From Sphingobacterium sp. lm-10 (GTDB lineage Bacteria; Bacteroidota; Bacteroidia; Sphingobacteriales; Sphingobacteriaceae): a stretch of 64,000 nucleotides of DNA. The stretch covers positions 806,001-870,000 of the forward strand of contig NZ_JAMJWC010000002.1 in the NCBI RefSeq assembly GCF_023554555.1. The letters run 5' to 3'. The notes under the pieces were generated by a model. That model saw only the letters and a list, made by a program, of their open reading frames with translations, did no database searches and was not told the origin of the DNA. The position numbers and the translations under genes were made by a program. How positions within the stretch are numbered: the stretch's first letter is position 1; the number at the start of each line of letters is the position of its first letter. This document shows, piece by piece, positions 34,915 to 44,721 of this stretch.

Positions 34915-36501
34915 TTAGCGAACGCCGCCATCTTCTGGAATATCTACGACTAATTTATTGTCGCGATTCACAATATCCCAAGTCGTGTGGAAGATCAGGT
35001 GTTCACGCTTAACCATCATTGGGAAGTCGATTTTATCCACGGTGTCTTCCGGAGTATGGTAGTGCGGATGCAAGCCCGAGAAGAAAAATAGCGACGGAAT
35101 GCCTTTCTTAGCGAAATTATAGTGATCTGAGCGGTAATATAATCTCATAGGATCATTAGGGTCATTGTACATGCCGTCTAGCTCCATGCCCGTATATTGC
35201 TCATTGGCTTTTTCTACCAAAGGGTTCAATTCCGAGCTAAGCTTGTTCGTTCCGATCACATGAACATAGTTGTGATTACCTTCCAAGTGCTTATCGTCTA
35301 TCCGTCCGATCATGTCAATGTTGATACATGCCACGGTGTTTTCCAACGGAAATATTGGGTTTTCTACGTAGTAGTTAGAACCTAATAATCCTTTTTCTTC
35401 TGCTGCATACGCAATGAATAAGATACTACGGCGAGGTCCTTTACCTTCTTTTTTTGCTATGGAGAAAGCGCGAGCAATGTCAATTACGGCAACTGTTCCT
35501 GTTCCATTATCATCCGCTCCTGGGAAGATCGTTCCATCAGGTAAAATGCCATCGTGATCCCAGTGCCCACCTATAACGACGATTTCGTCTTTAAGATCAG
35601 ACCCTTCTAGCAATCCCAATACATTCGGATCGTCTAGATCTTCCTGGCTATTGCCCATATCTGCACGCAATTTTGCTTTGATCACGAAAGAGTTTGGCTT
35701 TTTAGTGTCCGAGATTTTCTTCTTTACCTGATCCAGATCGGTTTTATTAGATGCTAATAGGCTATTGATCATATCTTCTGTCGCTATCACCATAGGGATG
35801 CCGTTATTTACTGCCGGGCTGTCTGCTTTTTTCAAACTAACACGTCCTGAAGTTAATCGACCACCGATGCGAGTCAGGTTTTGAGCCACCTGAGAAGAGG
35901 TCGCAATGATCAGTTTTGGGTTTTTCTTCATCAGCTCCTGTAGGCGCTTCAAGCGGCTGCGCGTCCAGTCAGATTCTTTATTTGTACCTGTGATCAGTGA
36001 ATTTCCAGAGGCATCCTTTGGCTCTCCTTCGTTGATAAATACCACCACTTTACCAGCAATATCAAGACCGTTAAGGTCATTGTATTTTTCATCGGCAATA
36101 CCGTAGCCAATGAAGATCAACTCATCTGCACTATAGTTTTGAAGGCTATTTTCTCCCTGCACGTAAAAGTCTTTTCCGTAGGTGTAAGATTTTCCAGCGA
36201 TGCTGAAGTTCTTGACTGCATACACGGACTTTACCAAGCTTACTGGTTGGAAGTAAGAACCGTTTACCGGTTTTATCAACCCAAATTCTTTAAATTGCTG
36301 GGCTACGTATTCTGTCGCTTTCTGACCACCAGCTTGACCAGTACCTCGTCCTTCAAATTCTGGAGAAGCTAAAATGGTCAGGTGCTTTTTTGCAAGCTCT
36401 TCCGTAATTTCACCAGCGTACTTCTTCTGTGCGGCATCTTGCGCAAACGTGCAGCTCCAAACCGCTGGCACAATAAATAATAGAGAAAGGTATTTTTTCA
36501 T
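34915..36501 (-). CDS. secreted M28-family metallopeptidase with PA-like insert (528 aa)
   Basis: The exported M28 aminopeptidase has all metal ligands: GGHWDHDG, GADDNGTG, AAEEKGLLG, NIDMIGR and HPHYHTPED. Between the N-terminus and the catalytic domain lies a region of about 150-180 residues with a PA-like (protease-associated) pattern, including VVVFINEGEPKD. The signal (MKKYLSLLFIVPAVWSCTFAQ) could be cut after FAQ or at the cysteine as a lipoprotein. It is longer than the first M28 peptidase of the window (2031-2978), and the two are not close copies. It probably trims peptides in the periplasm or at the surface. Confidence 0.93.
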   Translation of the reverse strand: MKKYLSLLFIVPAVWSCTFAQDAAQKKYAGEITEELAKKHLTILASPEFEGRGTGQAGGQKATEYVAQQFKEFGLIKPVNGSYFQPVSLVKSVYAVKNFSIAGKSYTYGKDFYVQGENSLQNYSADELIFIGYGIADEKYNDLNGLDIAGKVVVFINEGEPKDASGNSLITGTNKESDWTRSRLKRLQELMKKNPKLIIATSSQVAQNLTRIGGRLTSGRVSLKKADSPAVNNGIPMVIATEDMINSLLASNKTDLDQVKKKISDTKKPNSFVIKAKLRADMGNSQEDLDDPNVLGLLEGSDLKDEIVVIGGHWDHDGILPDGTIFPGADDNGTGTVAVIDIARAFSIAKKEGKGPRRSILFIAYAAEEKGLLGSNYYVENPIFPLENTVACINIDMIGRIDDKHLEGNHNYVHVIGTNKLSSELNPLVEKANEQYTGMELDGMYNDPNDPMRLYYRSDHYNFAKKGIPSLFFFSGLHPHYHTPEDTVDKIDFPMMVKREHLIFHTTWDIVNRDNKLVVDIPEDGGVR

Positions 36502-36613
36502 GTATGATTTCTATTCTTGAGCTCAATACGCTCGGTTTGTTTTCAGGATTGATGCACCGTTTTAGTTGCCAAATGGCAAACTATTTTATCTTCTCTAGCG
36601 CTAATTTACTTCA

Positions 36614-37051
36614 CTAAGAACACGCAATTTTGTTCACGCGATTGGCGTGCCTACCGCCTTCAAAATCGGTGGATATAAATGCGGTTACGATTTTCTTGGC
36701 TAAATCGGTGTCAATAAAGCGTGCCGGAATACAGATGATATTGGCATCATTGTGCTGCCGAGCCAGCACGGCGATCTCTTCTAACCAAGCGATGGCGGCC
36801 CGTATACCTTGATGTTTATTTGCAGTAATAGCAACACCATTGGCGCTGCCGCAAATAAGGATTCCCAGTTCGTTTTCCTGCTTTTCTACGCTGCTGGATA
36901 CGGGATGTGCAAAGTCTGGGTAATCGACTGAGTCCCCATTGGACGGGCCAAAATCGGCCACGGCATAGCCAGCTTCTTCCAGCATAATGATCAATAATTC
37001 CTTATATTCAAATCCTGCGTGGTCGCTGCCAATAGCTATTTTTCTGGACAT
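36614..37051 (-). CDS. rpiB: ribose-5-phosphate isomerase B
   Basis: RpiB interconverts ribose-5-phosphate and ribulose-5-phosphate. Marks are the N-terminal IGSDHAGFEYKE, DFGPSNGDSVDYPDFA, the active-site GILICGSANGVAITANK with its cysteine, and the RQHNDANIICIPAR segment. Length (145) is normal. It begins 6 bases after tatC, so the two are likely co-transcribed, although their functions are unrelated. Confidence 0.97.
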   Translation of the reverse strand: MSRKIAIGSDHAGFEYKELLIIMLEEAGYAVADFGPSNGDSVDYPDFAHPVSSSVEKQENELGILICGSANGVAITANKHQGIRAAIAWLEEIAVLARQHNDANIICIPARFIDTDLAKKIVTAFISTDFEGGRHANRVNKIACS

Positions 37052-37057
37052 ATTTCT

Positions 37058-37936
37058 TTAATTGCTGTTTTTGTAAAATTCTTTTTCACGTTGCAATTTG
37101 CTCCGTTTTACACTTGCGGATACCGAGATGCTGAGCTCATATAAGATGAACATCGGCGCACTTACCGTGAGCAGCGTGATCACATCCGCCGTAGGCGTAA
37201 TAATCGCTGCAATGATCAGGATGATGACAATAGCATAGCGTCTGCTCGCACGCATAAATTCTGGCGTCATGATGCCCAACTTGGATAAGATAAAAATCAA
37301 TATCGGAAGCAGAAAAATCACACCACATCCTAAAGTCAATGTAGCAATGGTAGATAGGTACGAATCGATGGTAATCTGATTGGTAATCTCTTCACTTAAA
37401 GAGACATTGGCCAGAAAGTTAACGGAGAGCGGCACCACGATATAGTAACCGAATAATGCACCTACGATAAATAGAATCGTGGCATAGAAGACAAAGCCTT
37501 GTGCACCCTTGCGCTCCACATCTGTTAGAGCAGGTTTTACAAACAGCCATACCTCGAAGAGGAGGTAGGGAAAGCCGAGGGCGACTGCCATGAGCAAGCA
37601 GGAGTTTATCTGTAACATGAACTGCCCAGCCAACTCGGTGTTGATAATATTGAAGGGAATCCGCTCGACACAGAAACCATCGAGATTGAGCAAGTCACCG
37701 ACCTTACACATCATTCTGTACGTCCAAAAATCTAAATTTTTGGGTCCCATAATGATGTCGTTAAATACGAAATCATAGAATGTGAATGCTAGAATGGCAA
37801 ACACTGCAATGGCTAGTACAGAGCGAATAAGATGCCATCTCAAGACTTCTATATGTTCAAAAAAAGACATTTCTGCCTCTATGCTCTTTCCTTTATTTTT
37901 TAATGCCTCGAGAAGTTTTACGTTTTTATTTGACAT
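37058..37936 (-). CDS. tatC: Sec-independent protein translocase subunit TatC
   Basis: TatC is the six-helix receptor of the twin-arginine export system. MSFFEHIEVLRWHLIRS is the conserved start of the domain, preceded by a short Lys-rich extension. Membrane helices are seen near 35-55, 110-130, 150-175, 190-215, 220-240 and 240-260, with FVKPALTDVERKGAQGF between. No tatA or tatB is adjacent, so the pore subunits are encoded elsewhere. A candidate substrate is the RR-signal lipoprotein at 19387-20388. Confidence 0.96.
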   Translation of the reverse strand: MSNKNVKLLEALKNKGKSIEAEMSFFEHIEVLRWHLIRSVLAIAVFAILAFTFYDFVFNDIIMGPKNLDFWTYRMMCKVGDLLNLDGFCVERIPFNIINTELAGQFMLQINSCLLMAVALGFPYLLFEVWLFVKPALTDVERKGAQGFVFYATILFIVGALFGYYIVVPLSVNFLANVSLSEEITNQITIDSYLSTIATLTLGCGVIFLLPILIFILSKLGIMTPEFMRASRRYAIVIILIIAAIITPTADVITLLTVSAPMFILYELSISVSASVKRSKLQREKEFYKNSN

Positions 37937-37966
37937 GCAGTTATGTTATTCAAGACTAGTATAAAC

Positions 37967-38002
37967 AAAAATACCATTCTTCCCTCGAAGAATGGTATTT
38001 TT
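37967..38002 (-). terminator. terminator after accC
   Basis: A 16-base perfect stem (37967-37982 with 37987-38002, CCTC loop) has long A and T runs at its edges. It ends the yceD-to-accC cluster. Confidence 0.88.
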
Positions 38003-38022
38003 TTTTCTTTGTAACGTAGTCT

Positions 38023-39384
38023 TTAGGATTGCGATTCGTCGACGTATTCCGTTAGATCGAATGTTTCCATAAACTTAGTGGTGAAGTTTCCTGCACGGAA
38101 GTTTGGATCACGCATCAGACGAAGATGCAACGGGATGGTTGTTTTGATCCCTTCGATCACAAATTCACTCAAGGCACGCTCCATCGTATTCAACGCTTCT
38201 TCACGGGTCTGAGCCGTACAAATTAGCTTTGCGATCATGGAATCGTAATTAGGTGGAATAGTGTAGCCTGCATACACATGTGTGTCTACACGTACGCCAT
38301 GTCCGCCTGGTGAATGGAAGTTCGTAATCTTACCTGGTGAAGGACGGAAATTATTGAATGGATCTTCAGCGTTGATACGGCACTCAATGGCATGCATTTT
38401 TGGCTCGTAACTTTTTCCGGAAATCGGAATTCCTGCCGCTACTTTTATTTGTTCTTTGATCAAGTCGAAGCTGATGACTTCTTCGGTTACAGGATGCTCC
38501 ACCTGAATACGGGTGTTCATCTCCATAAAATAGAAGTTGCGGTGCTTGTCTACCAAAAATTCAATGGTACCTGCTCCTTCGTATTTCACGGCCATCGCAC
38601 CTTTGATTGCTGCTTCGCCCATTTTGGCGCGCAAATCAGGTGTGATAAACGGAGAAGGTGCCTCTTCTACTAATTTTTGGTGTCTACGTTGGATAGAACA
38701 GTCACGCTCTGAAAGGTGACACACTTTACCATATTGATCTCCAATTACCTGAATCTCAATGTGTCTTGGTTCTTCTACGTATTTCTCCAGGTACATACCG
38801 TCGTTTCCGAAAGCAGCCGCCGATTCTTGACGTGCCGAATCCCAGTTAGACTCAAACTCCTCGTCTTTCCAGATAATACGCATTCCGCGGCCACCACCAC
38901 CTGCTGTTGCTTTGATGATAACAGGGTAGCCGATTTCATTGGCCAATTGTATACCGGTTTTTACATCCGGAAGTAAACCTACCGAGCCGGGTACCGTGGG
39001 TACTCCTGCTGCTTTCATGGTAGCTTTAGCGGATGCTTTGTCGCCCATTTTCTCGATCTGATCTGCGGTAGCACCGATGAATTTGATGCCGTACTCTGCG
39101 CAAATCGCAGAAAACTTGGCGTTTTCAGACAAAAAGCCGTATCCTGGATGAATAGCATCTGCATTGGTAAGCTCGGCAGCCGAGATAATATTTGGAATAT
39201 TTAAATAGGAATCCTTACTGGCCGGCGGGCCGATACATACCGCTTCGTCCGCAAATCGTACATGTAAACTATCTCTATCGGCAGTAGAATATACTGCCAC
39301 ACTTTGAATGCCCATTTCACGACATGTGCGGATAATGCGAAGTGCTATTTCTCCCCGGTTGGCAATCAGTATTTTTTTAAACAT
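38023..39384 (-). CDS. accC: acetyl-CoA carboxylase, biotin carboxylase subunit
   Basis: AccC carboxylates the biotin on AccB with ATP and bicarbonate. The ATP-grasp domain shows [40 protein letters not shown] and [15 protein letters not shown], and the N-terminus [24 protein letters not shown] is typical. Length (453) is normal. It is the last gene of the lipid cluster, separated from accB by a 58-base gap that holds a hairpin. Confidence 0.98.
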   Translation of the reverse strand: MFKKILIANRGEIALRIIRTCREMGIQSVAVYSTADRDSLHVRFADEAVCIGPPASKDSYLNIPNIISAAELTNADAIHPGYGFLSENAKFSAICAEYGIKFIGATADQIEKMGDKASAKATMKAAGVPTVPGSVGLLPDVKTGIQLANEIGYPVIIKATAGGGGRGMRIIWKDEEFESNWDSARQESAAAFGNDGMYLEKYVEEPRHIEIQVIGDQYGKVCHLSERDCSIQRRHQKLVEEAPSPFITPDLRAKMGEAAIKGAMAVKYEGAGTIEFLVDKHRNFYFMEMNTRIQVEHPVTEEVISFDLIKEQIKVAAGIPISGKSYEPKMHAIECRINAEDPFNNFRPSPGKITNFHSPGGHGVRVDTHVYAGYTIPPNYDSMIAKLICTAQTREEALNTMERALSEFVIEGIKTTIPLHLRLMRDPNFRAGNFTTKFMETFDLTEYVDESQS

Positions 39385-39416
39385 AAATTCTTGATAAAGT
39401 AAACAATGAAACAGCG

Positions 39417-39442
39417 TTTTCTCTTCTTCGTAGAAGAGAAAA
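39417..39442 (-). other. hairpin between accB and accC
   Basis: An 11-base perfect stem (TTTTCTCTTCT / AGAAGAGAAAA) with a 4-base loop directly follows the accB stop. There is no T run after it on the transcribed strand, so it looks more like an RNA-processing or stabilising element than a terminator. Confidence 0.55.
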
Positions 39443-39931
39443 TTAGCTAGGATCTACCAAGAACAATGGTTGATCGTATTCTACTGGCTGGGCATCATTA
39501 ACCAAAATCTTCACGATCTTACCCGAAACTTCAGATTCGATTTCGTTAAACAATTTCATGGCTTCAATGATACAAAGTACTTTACCTGTTGTTACTTCAT
39601 CACCCACATTGGCAAACGATGGTTTGCTAGGGCCCGCTGAACGGTAGAATGTGCCGATCATCGGTGATTTTACGGTGATATATTTCGAGCTATCGTCTGC
39701 CGCTGGTTTTGCTGCAGCCTGTGGTGCTACACTCGCTGATTCAGCAACTGCAGGTGCCGCACTTGGTGTAGCAACTGGTGCTACTTGAGGTACAGTGGCA
39801 GTTACATAAGTAGGCTCTTGATTCGTTTTGATCGTAATCTTGAAATCCTTCTCTTCGATAGATACTTCGTTTACTCCAGACTTGGAAACGAACTTTATCA
39901 AATCTTGCACTTGTTTGATATCCATGCTCAT
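39443..39931 (-). CDS. accB: acetyl-CoA carboxylase, biotin carboxyl carrier protein
   Basis: AccB carries biotin on K126 in EAMKLFNE; most family members have AMKM, so Leu after the lysine is a small variant. The N-terminus (1-40) forms the dimer/AccC-contact region, followed by an Ala/Pro-rich flexible linker (about 45-80) and the lipoyl-like domain (about 84-162). Length (162) is normal. It lies between fabH and accC. Confidence 0.97.
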   Translation of the reverse strand: MSMDIKQVQDLIKFVSKSGVNEVSIEEKDFKITIKTNQEPTYVTATVPQVAPVATPSAAPAVAESASVAPQAAAKPAADDSSKYITVKSPMIGTFYRSAGPSKPSFANVGDEVTTGKVLCIIEAMKLFNEIESEVSGKIVKILVNDAQPVEYDQPLFLVDPS

Positions 39932-39974
39932 AGTCTCTTCTATTTTATAGTCTTGTTTGTAGTTATATACGATA

Positions 39975-40973
39975 TTATTTTGGATCGTATGCCCATTTTA
40001 AATAAGCCGCTCCCCAGGTAAATCCACCGCCGAAAGCTGCCATTATTATATTATCACCTTTTTTCAATTGGCTTTCCCATTCCCACAGACACAATGGAAT
40101 TGTGGCGCTGGTGGTATTACCATATTTTTGGATGTTTACCATTACTTTCTCCTCTGGTAATCCTGCACGTTCTGCCGTGGCATCGATAATGCGCTTATTG
40201 GCTTGATGCGGAGTTAACCAGTTGATGTCTTCAGAGGTGAGGTTATTTTTATTCATGATCTCCGCAACGACATCTGCCATATTAGTCACCGCGAATTTAA
40301 ATACGGTACGACCCTCTTGGTAGGCGTAATGCATCTTCGCATCTACGGTTTCGTGCGATGCTGGATTAAGCGAACCACCACCTTTGATATTCAGAAATTC
40401 ACTGCCCGAGCCGTCTGTTTTCAAGATAGCGTCTTGTAAACCATAGCCAGTCTCATCTGGCTCCAGCAATACACAACCACAGCCATCGCCAAAAAGAATA
40501 CAGGTATTCCGATCTTCGTAATTGACGATAGACGACATTTTGTCGGCACCTACTACCAATACTTTGGTATACTTTCCTGATTCTATAAATTGGGAAGCCG
40601 TAGTTAGTCCGAACAAGAAGCCAGAACAAGCCGCTTGCAAATCGTAGCCCCAGGAATTGGTTGCACCAATTTTATGTGCAACAATATTTGCTGTCGCTGG
40701 AAACATCATATCGGGTGTACTGGTACACACGATGATCAGTTCAATGTCTTTTGCAGTAATACCTCTTTTTTTGAGTAAGCCTTCAATGGCAGGAACCGCT
40801 AGGTCTGATGTTGCTTTACCTTCTCCTTTGAGGATGCGTCTTTCCTTGATGCCGGTACGGCTTACAATCCACTCATCATTAGTGTCTACAATGGTCTCCA
40901 GTTCCCGGTTTGTCAACACATAATCAGGAACGTACCCATTTACAGCTGTTATTGCAGCACGGATTTTTGACAT
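39975..40973 (-). CDS. fabH: beta-ketoacyl-ACP synthase III
   Basis: FabH starts fatty acid synthesis by condensing acyl-CoA with malonyl-ACP. The catalytic C116 is in LQAACSGFLFG, with the His in WLTPHQANKRII and the Asn in YGNTTSATIPL. The N-terminus (VNGYVPDYVLTN and the DEWIVSRTGIKERR block) is typical. Length (332) is normal. It starts 6 bases after plsX, the common plsX-fabH order, and precedes accB by 43 bases. Confidence 0.98.
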   Translation of the reverse strand: MSKIRAAITAVNGYVPDYVLTNRELETIVDTNDEWIVSRTGIKERRILKGEGKATSDLAVPAIEGLLKKRGITAKDIELIIVCTSTPDMMFPATANIVAHKIGATNSWGYDLQAACSGFLFGLTTASQFIESGKYTKVLVVGADKMSSIVNYEDRNTCILFGDGCGCVLLEPDETGYGLQDAILKTDGSGSEFLNIKGGGSLNPASHETVDAKMHYAYQEGRTVFKFAVTNMADVVAEIMNKNNLTSEDINWLTPHQANKRIIDATAERAGLPEEKVMVNIQKYGNTTSATIPLCLWEWESQLKKGDNIIMAAFGGGFTWGAAYLKWAYDPK

Positions 40974-40979
40974 GCTTAG

Positions 40980-41918
40980 TTAGTTAATTGCAGACTTGAT
41001 TCGCTCGATAAATTGCGAGGATATCATATCTCTTGATTGTAAAACCATATTTTTGATCGCTGTTGGCGTAGATATACCGTGTCCGATAATCACTGGCGCA
41101 TTGACACCCAATACTGGGCTGCCACCGTAACGCTCATAGTTGAAACGATCAAAAAACTCATCCTTGAACCCCTTCTTCAACGTAACCACATAAAATGATT
41201 CCGCTAATTTCAAGATAACATTACCTGTATATCCATCACACACAAACACGTCTGCGTGATCAGAAAATAAGTCTCTCCCCTCTGCATTGCCGATGAAATT
41301 TATTTTTTCATTTGCTTTAAGCAGGGGATAGGTGCTGGTGGTCAATAAATTCCCCTTCTCTTCTTCTTCGCCGATATTTACCAAACCTACACGTGGTTTT
41401 TCAATACGCAAAACATGTTCGGCGTATAGGCTGCCCAAAATTGCAAATTGATTGAGCATTTCTGGTTTGCAATCTGCATTTGCACCCACATCAAGCAATA
41501 CGCTGGTGCCGCTTTTCAGTTGTGGTACATTGGTTGCAATCGCAGGGCGTAATACACCAGGAATGGTTTTGACACTAAACATAGAGCCAACCAACATAGC
41601 GCCTGTGTTTCCTGCAGAAGCGAAAGAATCAATCTTTCCGTCTTTCAGAAACTCAAAGCCTTTTGATATAGAAGAATTAGGTTTTTGGGTGATTGCTTTT
41701 GTTGGATGTTCGTGCATGCTGATTTCATCAGGTGCATGAACGTAGTCAAAAGCAGATATGTCACCACCGGCGTTTGAGATAAGTTCTCGGGTTTTTTCTT
41801 CATCCCCAAAGAGCACCAAGCGTTGGTCACTTTGAAGGTTTTGCTGAGCATCAATAGCTCCTTGTATCGTAGAGTTAGGGGCATAGTCTCCCCCTAGTAC
41901 GTCTAAACCAATCTTCAT
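40980..41918 (-). CDS. plsX: phosphate acyltransferase PlsX
   Basis: PlsX makes acyl-phosphate from acyl-ACP for phospholipid synthesis. Family marks are the N-terminal IGLDVLGGDYAPNSTIQGA, SFASAGNTGAMLVGSMF, LLDVGANADCKPEML and CDGYTGNVILKLAESF. Length (312) is normal. It follows rpmF but is separated from it by a hairpin terminator at 41950-42004, so its expression may depend partly on its own promoter or on read-through. Confidence 0.96.
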   Translation of the reverse strand: MKIGLDVLGGDYAPNSTIQGAIDAQQNLQSDQRLVLFGDEEKTRELISNAGGDISAFDYVHAPDEISMHEHPTKAITQKPNSSISKGFEFLKDGKIDSFASAGNTGAMLVGSMFSVKTIPGVLRPAIATNVPQLKSGTSVLLDVGANADCKPEMLNQFAILGSLYAEHVLRIEKPRVGLVNIGEEEEKGNLLTTSTYPLLKANEKINFIGNAEGRDLFSDHADVFVCDGYTGNVILKLAESFYVVTLKKGFKDEFFDRFNYERYGGSPVLGVNAPVIIGHGISTPTAIKNMVLQSRDMISSQFIERIKSAIN

Positions 41919-41949
41919 TCGTTATTATTTAATGAGTCAATAATACGAA

Positions 41950-42004
41950 AAAACATCCCAATGTACAGGGAATAAATCGAATTAATCGCTGTCATTGGGA
42001 TGTT
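41950..42004 (-). terminator. terminator between rpmF and plsX
   Basis: A 13-base perfect stem (AAACATCCCAATG at 41950-41962 with its complement at 41992-42004) continues inward with ACAG/CTGT. It is followed on the minus strand by six T. It probably limits read-through from yceD-rpmF into plsX-fabH-accB-accC. Confidence 0.75.
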
Positions 42005-42015
42005 TCGGAGGTTCG

Positions 42016-42207
42016 TTAGATCGCGGCTGTGTTCTCGATGATCAATTTACCGTTATAATACAAGTTGCCATCAACTGTGTACGCGCGGTGTGGCAAATGC
42101 ACTGCTCCAGTTTCTTGACATACTGTCAAACCTGGTTTCTCCGCTTTATAATGCGTTCTTCTTTTGTCTCTTCTTGACTTAGACATTTTACGTTTTGGAT
42201 GTGCCAT
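42016..42207 (-). CDS. rpmF: 50S ribosomal protein L32 (cysteine-poor form)
   Basis: The 63-residue L32 starts MAHPKRKMSKSRRDKRRTHYKA, the family hallmark. The zinc-ribbon cysteines found in C+ forms are reduced to one (TVCQETGAVHLPHRAY), so this form should not bind zinc. It is translated 15 bases after yceD and linked to the lipid genes, as in many bacteria. Confidence 0.96.
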   Translation of the reverse strand: MAHPKRKMSKSRRDKRRTHYKAEKPGLTVCQETGAVHLPHRAYTVDGNLYYNGKLIIENTAAI

Positions 42208-42222
42208 CTCGTATGTGTGTTT

Positions 42223-42759
42223 TTAGTTATTTTTAATATTCTTTAAAGCTTCCCAGCGAGGATCTACTTTTTCCTCGGTTGATTCATTTTTTATCGCATT
42301 TTCGTCTGCCAGCTGTTGCAGCATTTCCGGATCACATTGTATGTTCTCCCCCTGCTCACTACATTTTGGGTAGTGCGGTACGCATACATTAATGTACTCA
42401 TACAGCAAGTTAGAGATGTCGAATTCGTAATCATTGTGCGATAAGACAATGATTTCATCCGACCCTTGATCCCATTCATCGTGTGTGAATTTGACAATCG
42501 CACGTTCCTTTGTGCTTAATGGTGACTGAAACTCCTGCAGACATACATCGCAAGTAAGTGCGATGTGACCGCTGATGTCAAAGTTCGTGATCAGCATATT
42601 CTCCTGCTTTTGTAATTGTACAGTTGCAGTGAGATTACCTTTCTTCACTAAGGAGTGATCAAAACATGCAAAGAACGCCTCATCAATATCAAACTCGAAA
42701 TTGTGCTTACCAGCCGAAAGGCCTGAAAATGGTATTTTATATTTTTTTAAATACTTCAC
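42223..42759 (-). CDS. YceD/DUF177-family protein
   Basis: The 178-residue DUF177 protein has two of the four usual CxxC-region cysteines (TCDVCLQEF near residues 70-78) and more in a later VPHYPKCSEQGENIQC segment. YceD proteins are linked to rpmF across bacteria and are needed for 23S rRNA or ribosome accumulation in plants and bacteria. The start codon is GTG (MKYLKKYKIPF). A strong promoter with both -33 TTG and -7 TATCTTTG precedes it. Confidence 0.88.
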   Translation of the reverse strand: MKYLKKYKIPFSGLSAGKHNFEFDIDEAFFACFDHSLVKKGNLTATVQLQKQENMLITNFDISGHIALTCDVCLQEFQSPLSTKERAIVKFTHDEWDQGSDEIIVLSHNDYEFDISNLLYEYINVCVPHYPKCSEQGENIQCDPEMLQQLADENAIKNESTEEKVDPRWEALKNIKNN

Positions 42760-42778
42760 AATCCAGTATTTGAGCCTG

Positions 42779-42809
42779 CAAAGATAATAGTTAAAACTAT
42801 AGATTGCAA
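42779..42809 (-). promoter_or_regulatory. complete promoter for yceD-rpmF
   Basis: The minus strand reads TTG (42807-42809), 20 bases, then TATCTTTG (42779-42786). Both boxes and their spacing match the Bacteroidota consensus. Transcription would start about 14 bases before the GTG codon. Confidence 0.75.
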
Positions 42810-42825
42810 CTCTTTTTTAAAACCT

Positions 42826-43488
42826 TTATTGTTCTTCGTCTCCGTAATATTTTTCGCCTAACTTGATCTTTTCCCGACCAGTCTCCATGCGCCACTTGTT
42901 GGTGTCGCGTAACGAGTAGGCGCAACCACAGTATTCCTGCATATAGAAGCGCTCGCGCTTGCTAATCTCTAGCATGCGCACGCCGCCTCCTTTTTTGCGC
43001 CAGTTGAAGGTCCAATAGTCCATGTTTTCGTGGCGAGATGCGGCTTTTACGCCACAATCATTAATCTGATCCATGTTCTTCCAACGTGATATACCTAGCG
43101 AACTGGAAATTACATCGAAGCCATTCGCAGCCGCATATTCTGCCGTTTTCTCGAAGCGCATATCAAAACACATGGTACAGCGAATGCCTTTTTCAGGCTC
43201 GTTTTCCATGCCTTTTGCCAAGTCAAACCAATGATCTACATCATAATCTGCGTCGATAAATGGAATGTTATGTTTTTCTGCAAAACGGATGTTTTCGTCT
43301 TTACGTATATCGTATTCACTCCGTGGATGAATATTCGGGTTGTAAAAATATATGGTAAAATCAATGTCCGATGCAATCAAGGCTTCCATCACTTCGCCGG
43401 CACATGGGGCACAGCAGGAATGCAATAGCAGCTTTTTTCCAGCATTAGGTAGACTGATCTTTTCCCGAACGAACGGTTTATTTTCCAT
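42826..43488 (-). CDS. queH: epoxyqueuosine reductase QueH
   Basis: QueH performs the last step of queuosine synthesis, reducing epoxyqueuosine in tRNA, and replaces QueG in many bacteria. The conserved cysteine sets are visible: [13 protein letters not shown] near the N-terminus, [11 protein letters not shown] in the middle and [12 protein letters not shown] near the end. These bind Fe-S and metal. The start is ATG 43488 ([10 protein letters not shown]). Tgt, an earlier step of the same pathway, is encoded at 57093-58223. Confidence 0.94.
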   Translation of the reverse strand: MENKPFVREKISLPNAGKKLLLHSCCAPCAGEVMEALIASDIDFTIYFYNPNIHPRSEYDIRKDENIRFAEKHNIPFIDADYDVDHWFDLAKGMENEPEKGIRCTMCFDMRFEKTAEYAAANGFDVISSSLGISRWKNMDQINDCGVKAASRHENMDYWTFNWRKKGGGVRMLEISKRERFYMQEYCGCAYSLRDTNKWRMETGREKIKLGEKYYGDEEQ

Positions 43489-43545
43489 AAGGACAAAGTT
43501 ACCGACTTCCGCCCACAATCAAAAATTATTACCACGAAATGCCGT

Positions 43546-43593
43546 TTCATCAAACAGCCTGTAACTCGTTTAAGCTACAGGCTGTTTGATGAA
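43546..43593. terminator. 18-base stem hairpin between queH and recA
   Basis: A perfect 18-base stem (43546-43563 and 43576-43593, 12-base loop) lies downstream of recA and upstream of queH, which is read in the same direction. There is no long T run. Confidence 0.7.
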
Positions 43594-43619
43594 TATAGTT
43601 ATATTATGCTATGAGCCGA

Positions 43620-44648
43620 TTATTCTTCGCCCTCTTTCAAGGCACTTTGATCCAAATCAACGCCAGTAACTTCTGCACGAATCTTTGCTTCCAGTTCATC
43701 CATTAAATCAGGATTATCCATCAACAGGTTTCTTACCGCATCCCGACCTTGACCAAGCTTGGTATCCCCATAGCTAAACCAAGAGCCTGATTTTTTTACA
43801 ATACCATATTCTACACCGAGATCAATGATTTCTCCAGATTTGGAAATACCTTCACCAAACATAATGTCGAATTCTGCGATACGGAATGGAGGGGCTACTT
43901 TGTTTTTAACAATCTTCACCTTCACGTGGTTTCCGGATACCTCATCGCCATCTTTGATTTGTGATGTACGACGAATATCCAAACGTACGGAAGCATAAAA
44001 CTTCAAGGCATTACCACCTGTAGTGGTTTCTGGATTACCAAACATAACGCCGATTTTCTCCCGCAACTGATTGATGAAGATACAACAGCAGTTGGTTTTG
44101 GCAATTGTACCGGTCAGTTTACGTAAGGCTTGTGACATCAAGCGTGCTTGTAAACCCATTTTGGAATCGCCCATTTCCCCCTCAATCTCGCCTTTCGGTA
44201 CCAATGCTGCTACGGAGTCAATGACGATTACATCAATGGCACCAGAGCGAATCAAGTTGTCGGCAATCTCCAAGGCTTGTTCACCATTATCTGGCTGAGA
44301 GATCAATAAATTCTCAATATCTACACCTAATTTCTGTGCGTAATATTTATCAAAAGCATGCTCTGCATCGATAAAGGCAGCAATGCCCCCTTTTTTCTGT
44401 GCTTCCGCTACAATGTGGGTGGCTAATGTAGTTTTACCTGAGGATTCAGGCCCGTATATTTCGATTACCCTTCCTTTGGGTACGCCACCAATACCTAAGG
44501 CGATATCCAGACCTAGAGATCCCGTAGAAATGGATTCAATTGGCTCCACGGCAGAGTCGCCTAATTTCATAACGGTTCCTTTACCGTAGGATTTCTCTAG
44601 TTTATCTAAGGTAAGCTGCAACGCTTTTAATTTATCTGAATTGCTCAT
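43620..44648 (-). CDS. recA: recombinase RecA
   Basis: RecA drives homologous recombination and the SOS response. The Walker A motif GPESSGKTT is at 66-74, preceded by [20 protein letters not shown]. Other marks are IDAEHAFD, the L1/L2 loops ([14 protein letters not shown] and [17 protein letters not shown]) and the acidic C-terminus. Length (342) is normal. Its promoter has a good -33/-7 pair. No SOS box was identified by eye. Confidence 0.99.
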   Translation of the reverse strand: MSNSDKLKALQLTLDKLEKSYGKGTVMKLGDSAVEPIESISTGSLGLDIALGIGGVPKGRVIEIYGPESSGKTTLATHIVAEAQKKGGIAAFIDAEHAFDKYYAQKLGVDIENLLISQPDNGEQALEIADNLIRSGAIDVIVIDSVAALVPKGEIEGEMGDSKMGLQARLMSQALRKLTGTIAKTNCCCIFINQLREKIGVMFGNPETTTGGNALKFYASVRLDIRRTSQIKDGDEVSGNHVKVKIVKNKVAPPFRIAEFDIMFGEGISKSGEIIDLGVEYGIVKKSGSWFSYGDTKLGQGRDAVRNLLMDNPDLMDELEAKIRAEVTGVDLDQSALKEGEE

Positions 44649-44667
44649 TGTAATGGTTTTAATTAGT

Positions 44668-44698
44668 CAAATATACGCACAAAAGTGATGTGTACAAA
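44668..44698 (-). promoter_or_regulatory. complete promoter for recA
   Basis: The minus strand reads TTTG (44695-44698), 19 bases, then TATATTTG (44668-44675). Both fit the Bacteroidota consensus. The -7 box ends 19 bases before the ATG. Confidence 0.75.
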
Positions 44699-44721
44699 TA
44701 AAAAATACTAAAATAATTAGT

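Noticed and set aside
36566..36579. Small inverted repeat TTGCC-AAAT-GGCAA upstream of the M28 gene
   Set aside because: The arms are short, with a bulge when extended and no T run. Too weak to call a terminator or operator.
44649..44721. SOS (LexA) box upstream of recA
   Set aside because: Only the -33/-7 promoter was visible. No palindromic LexA-type site was recognised, and Bacteroidota often lack the classic box.
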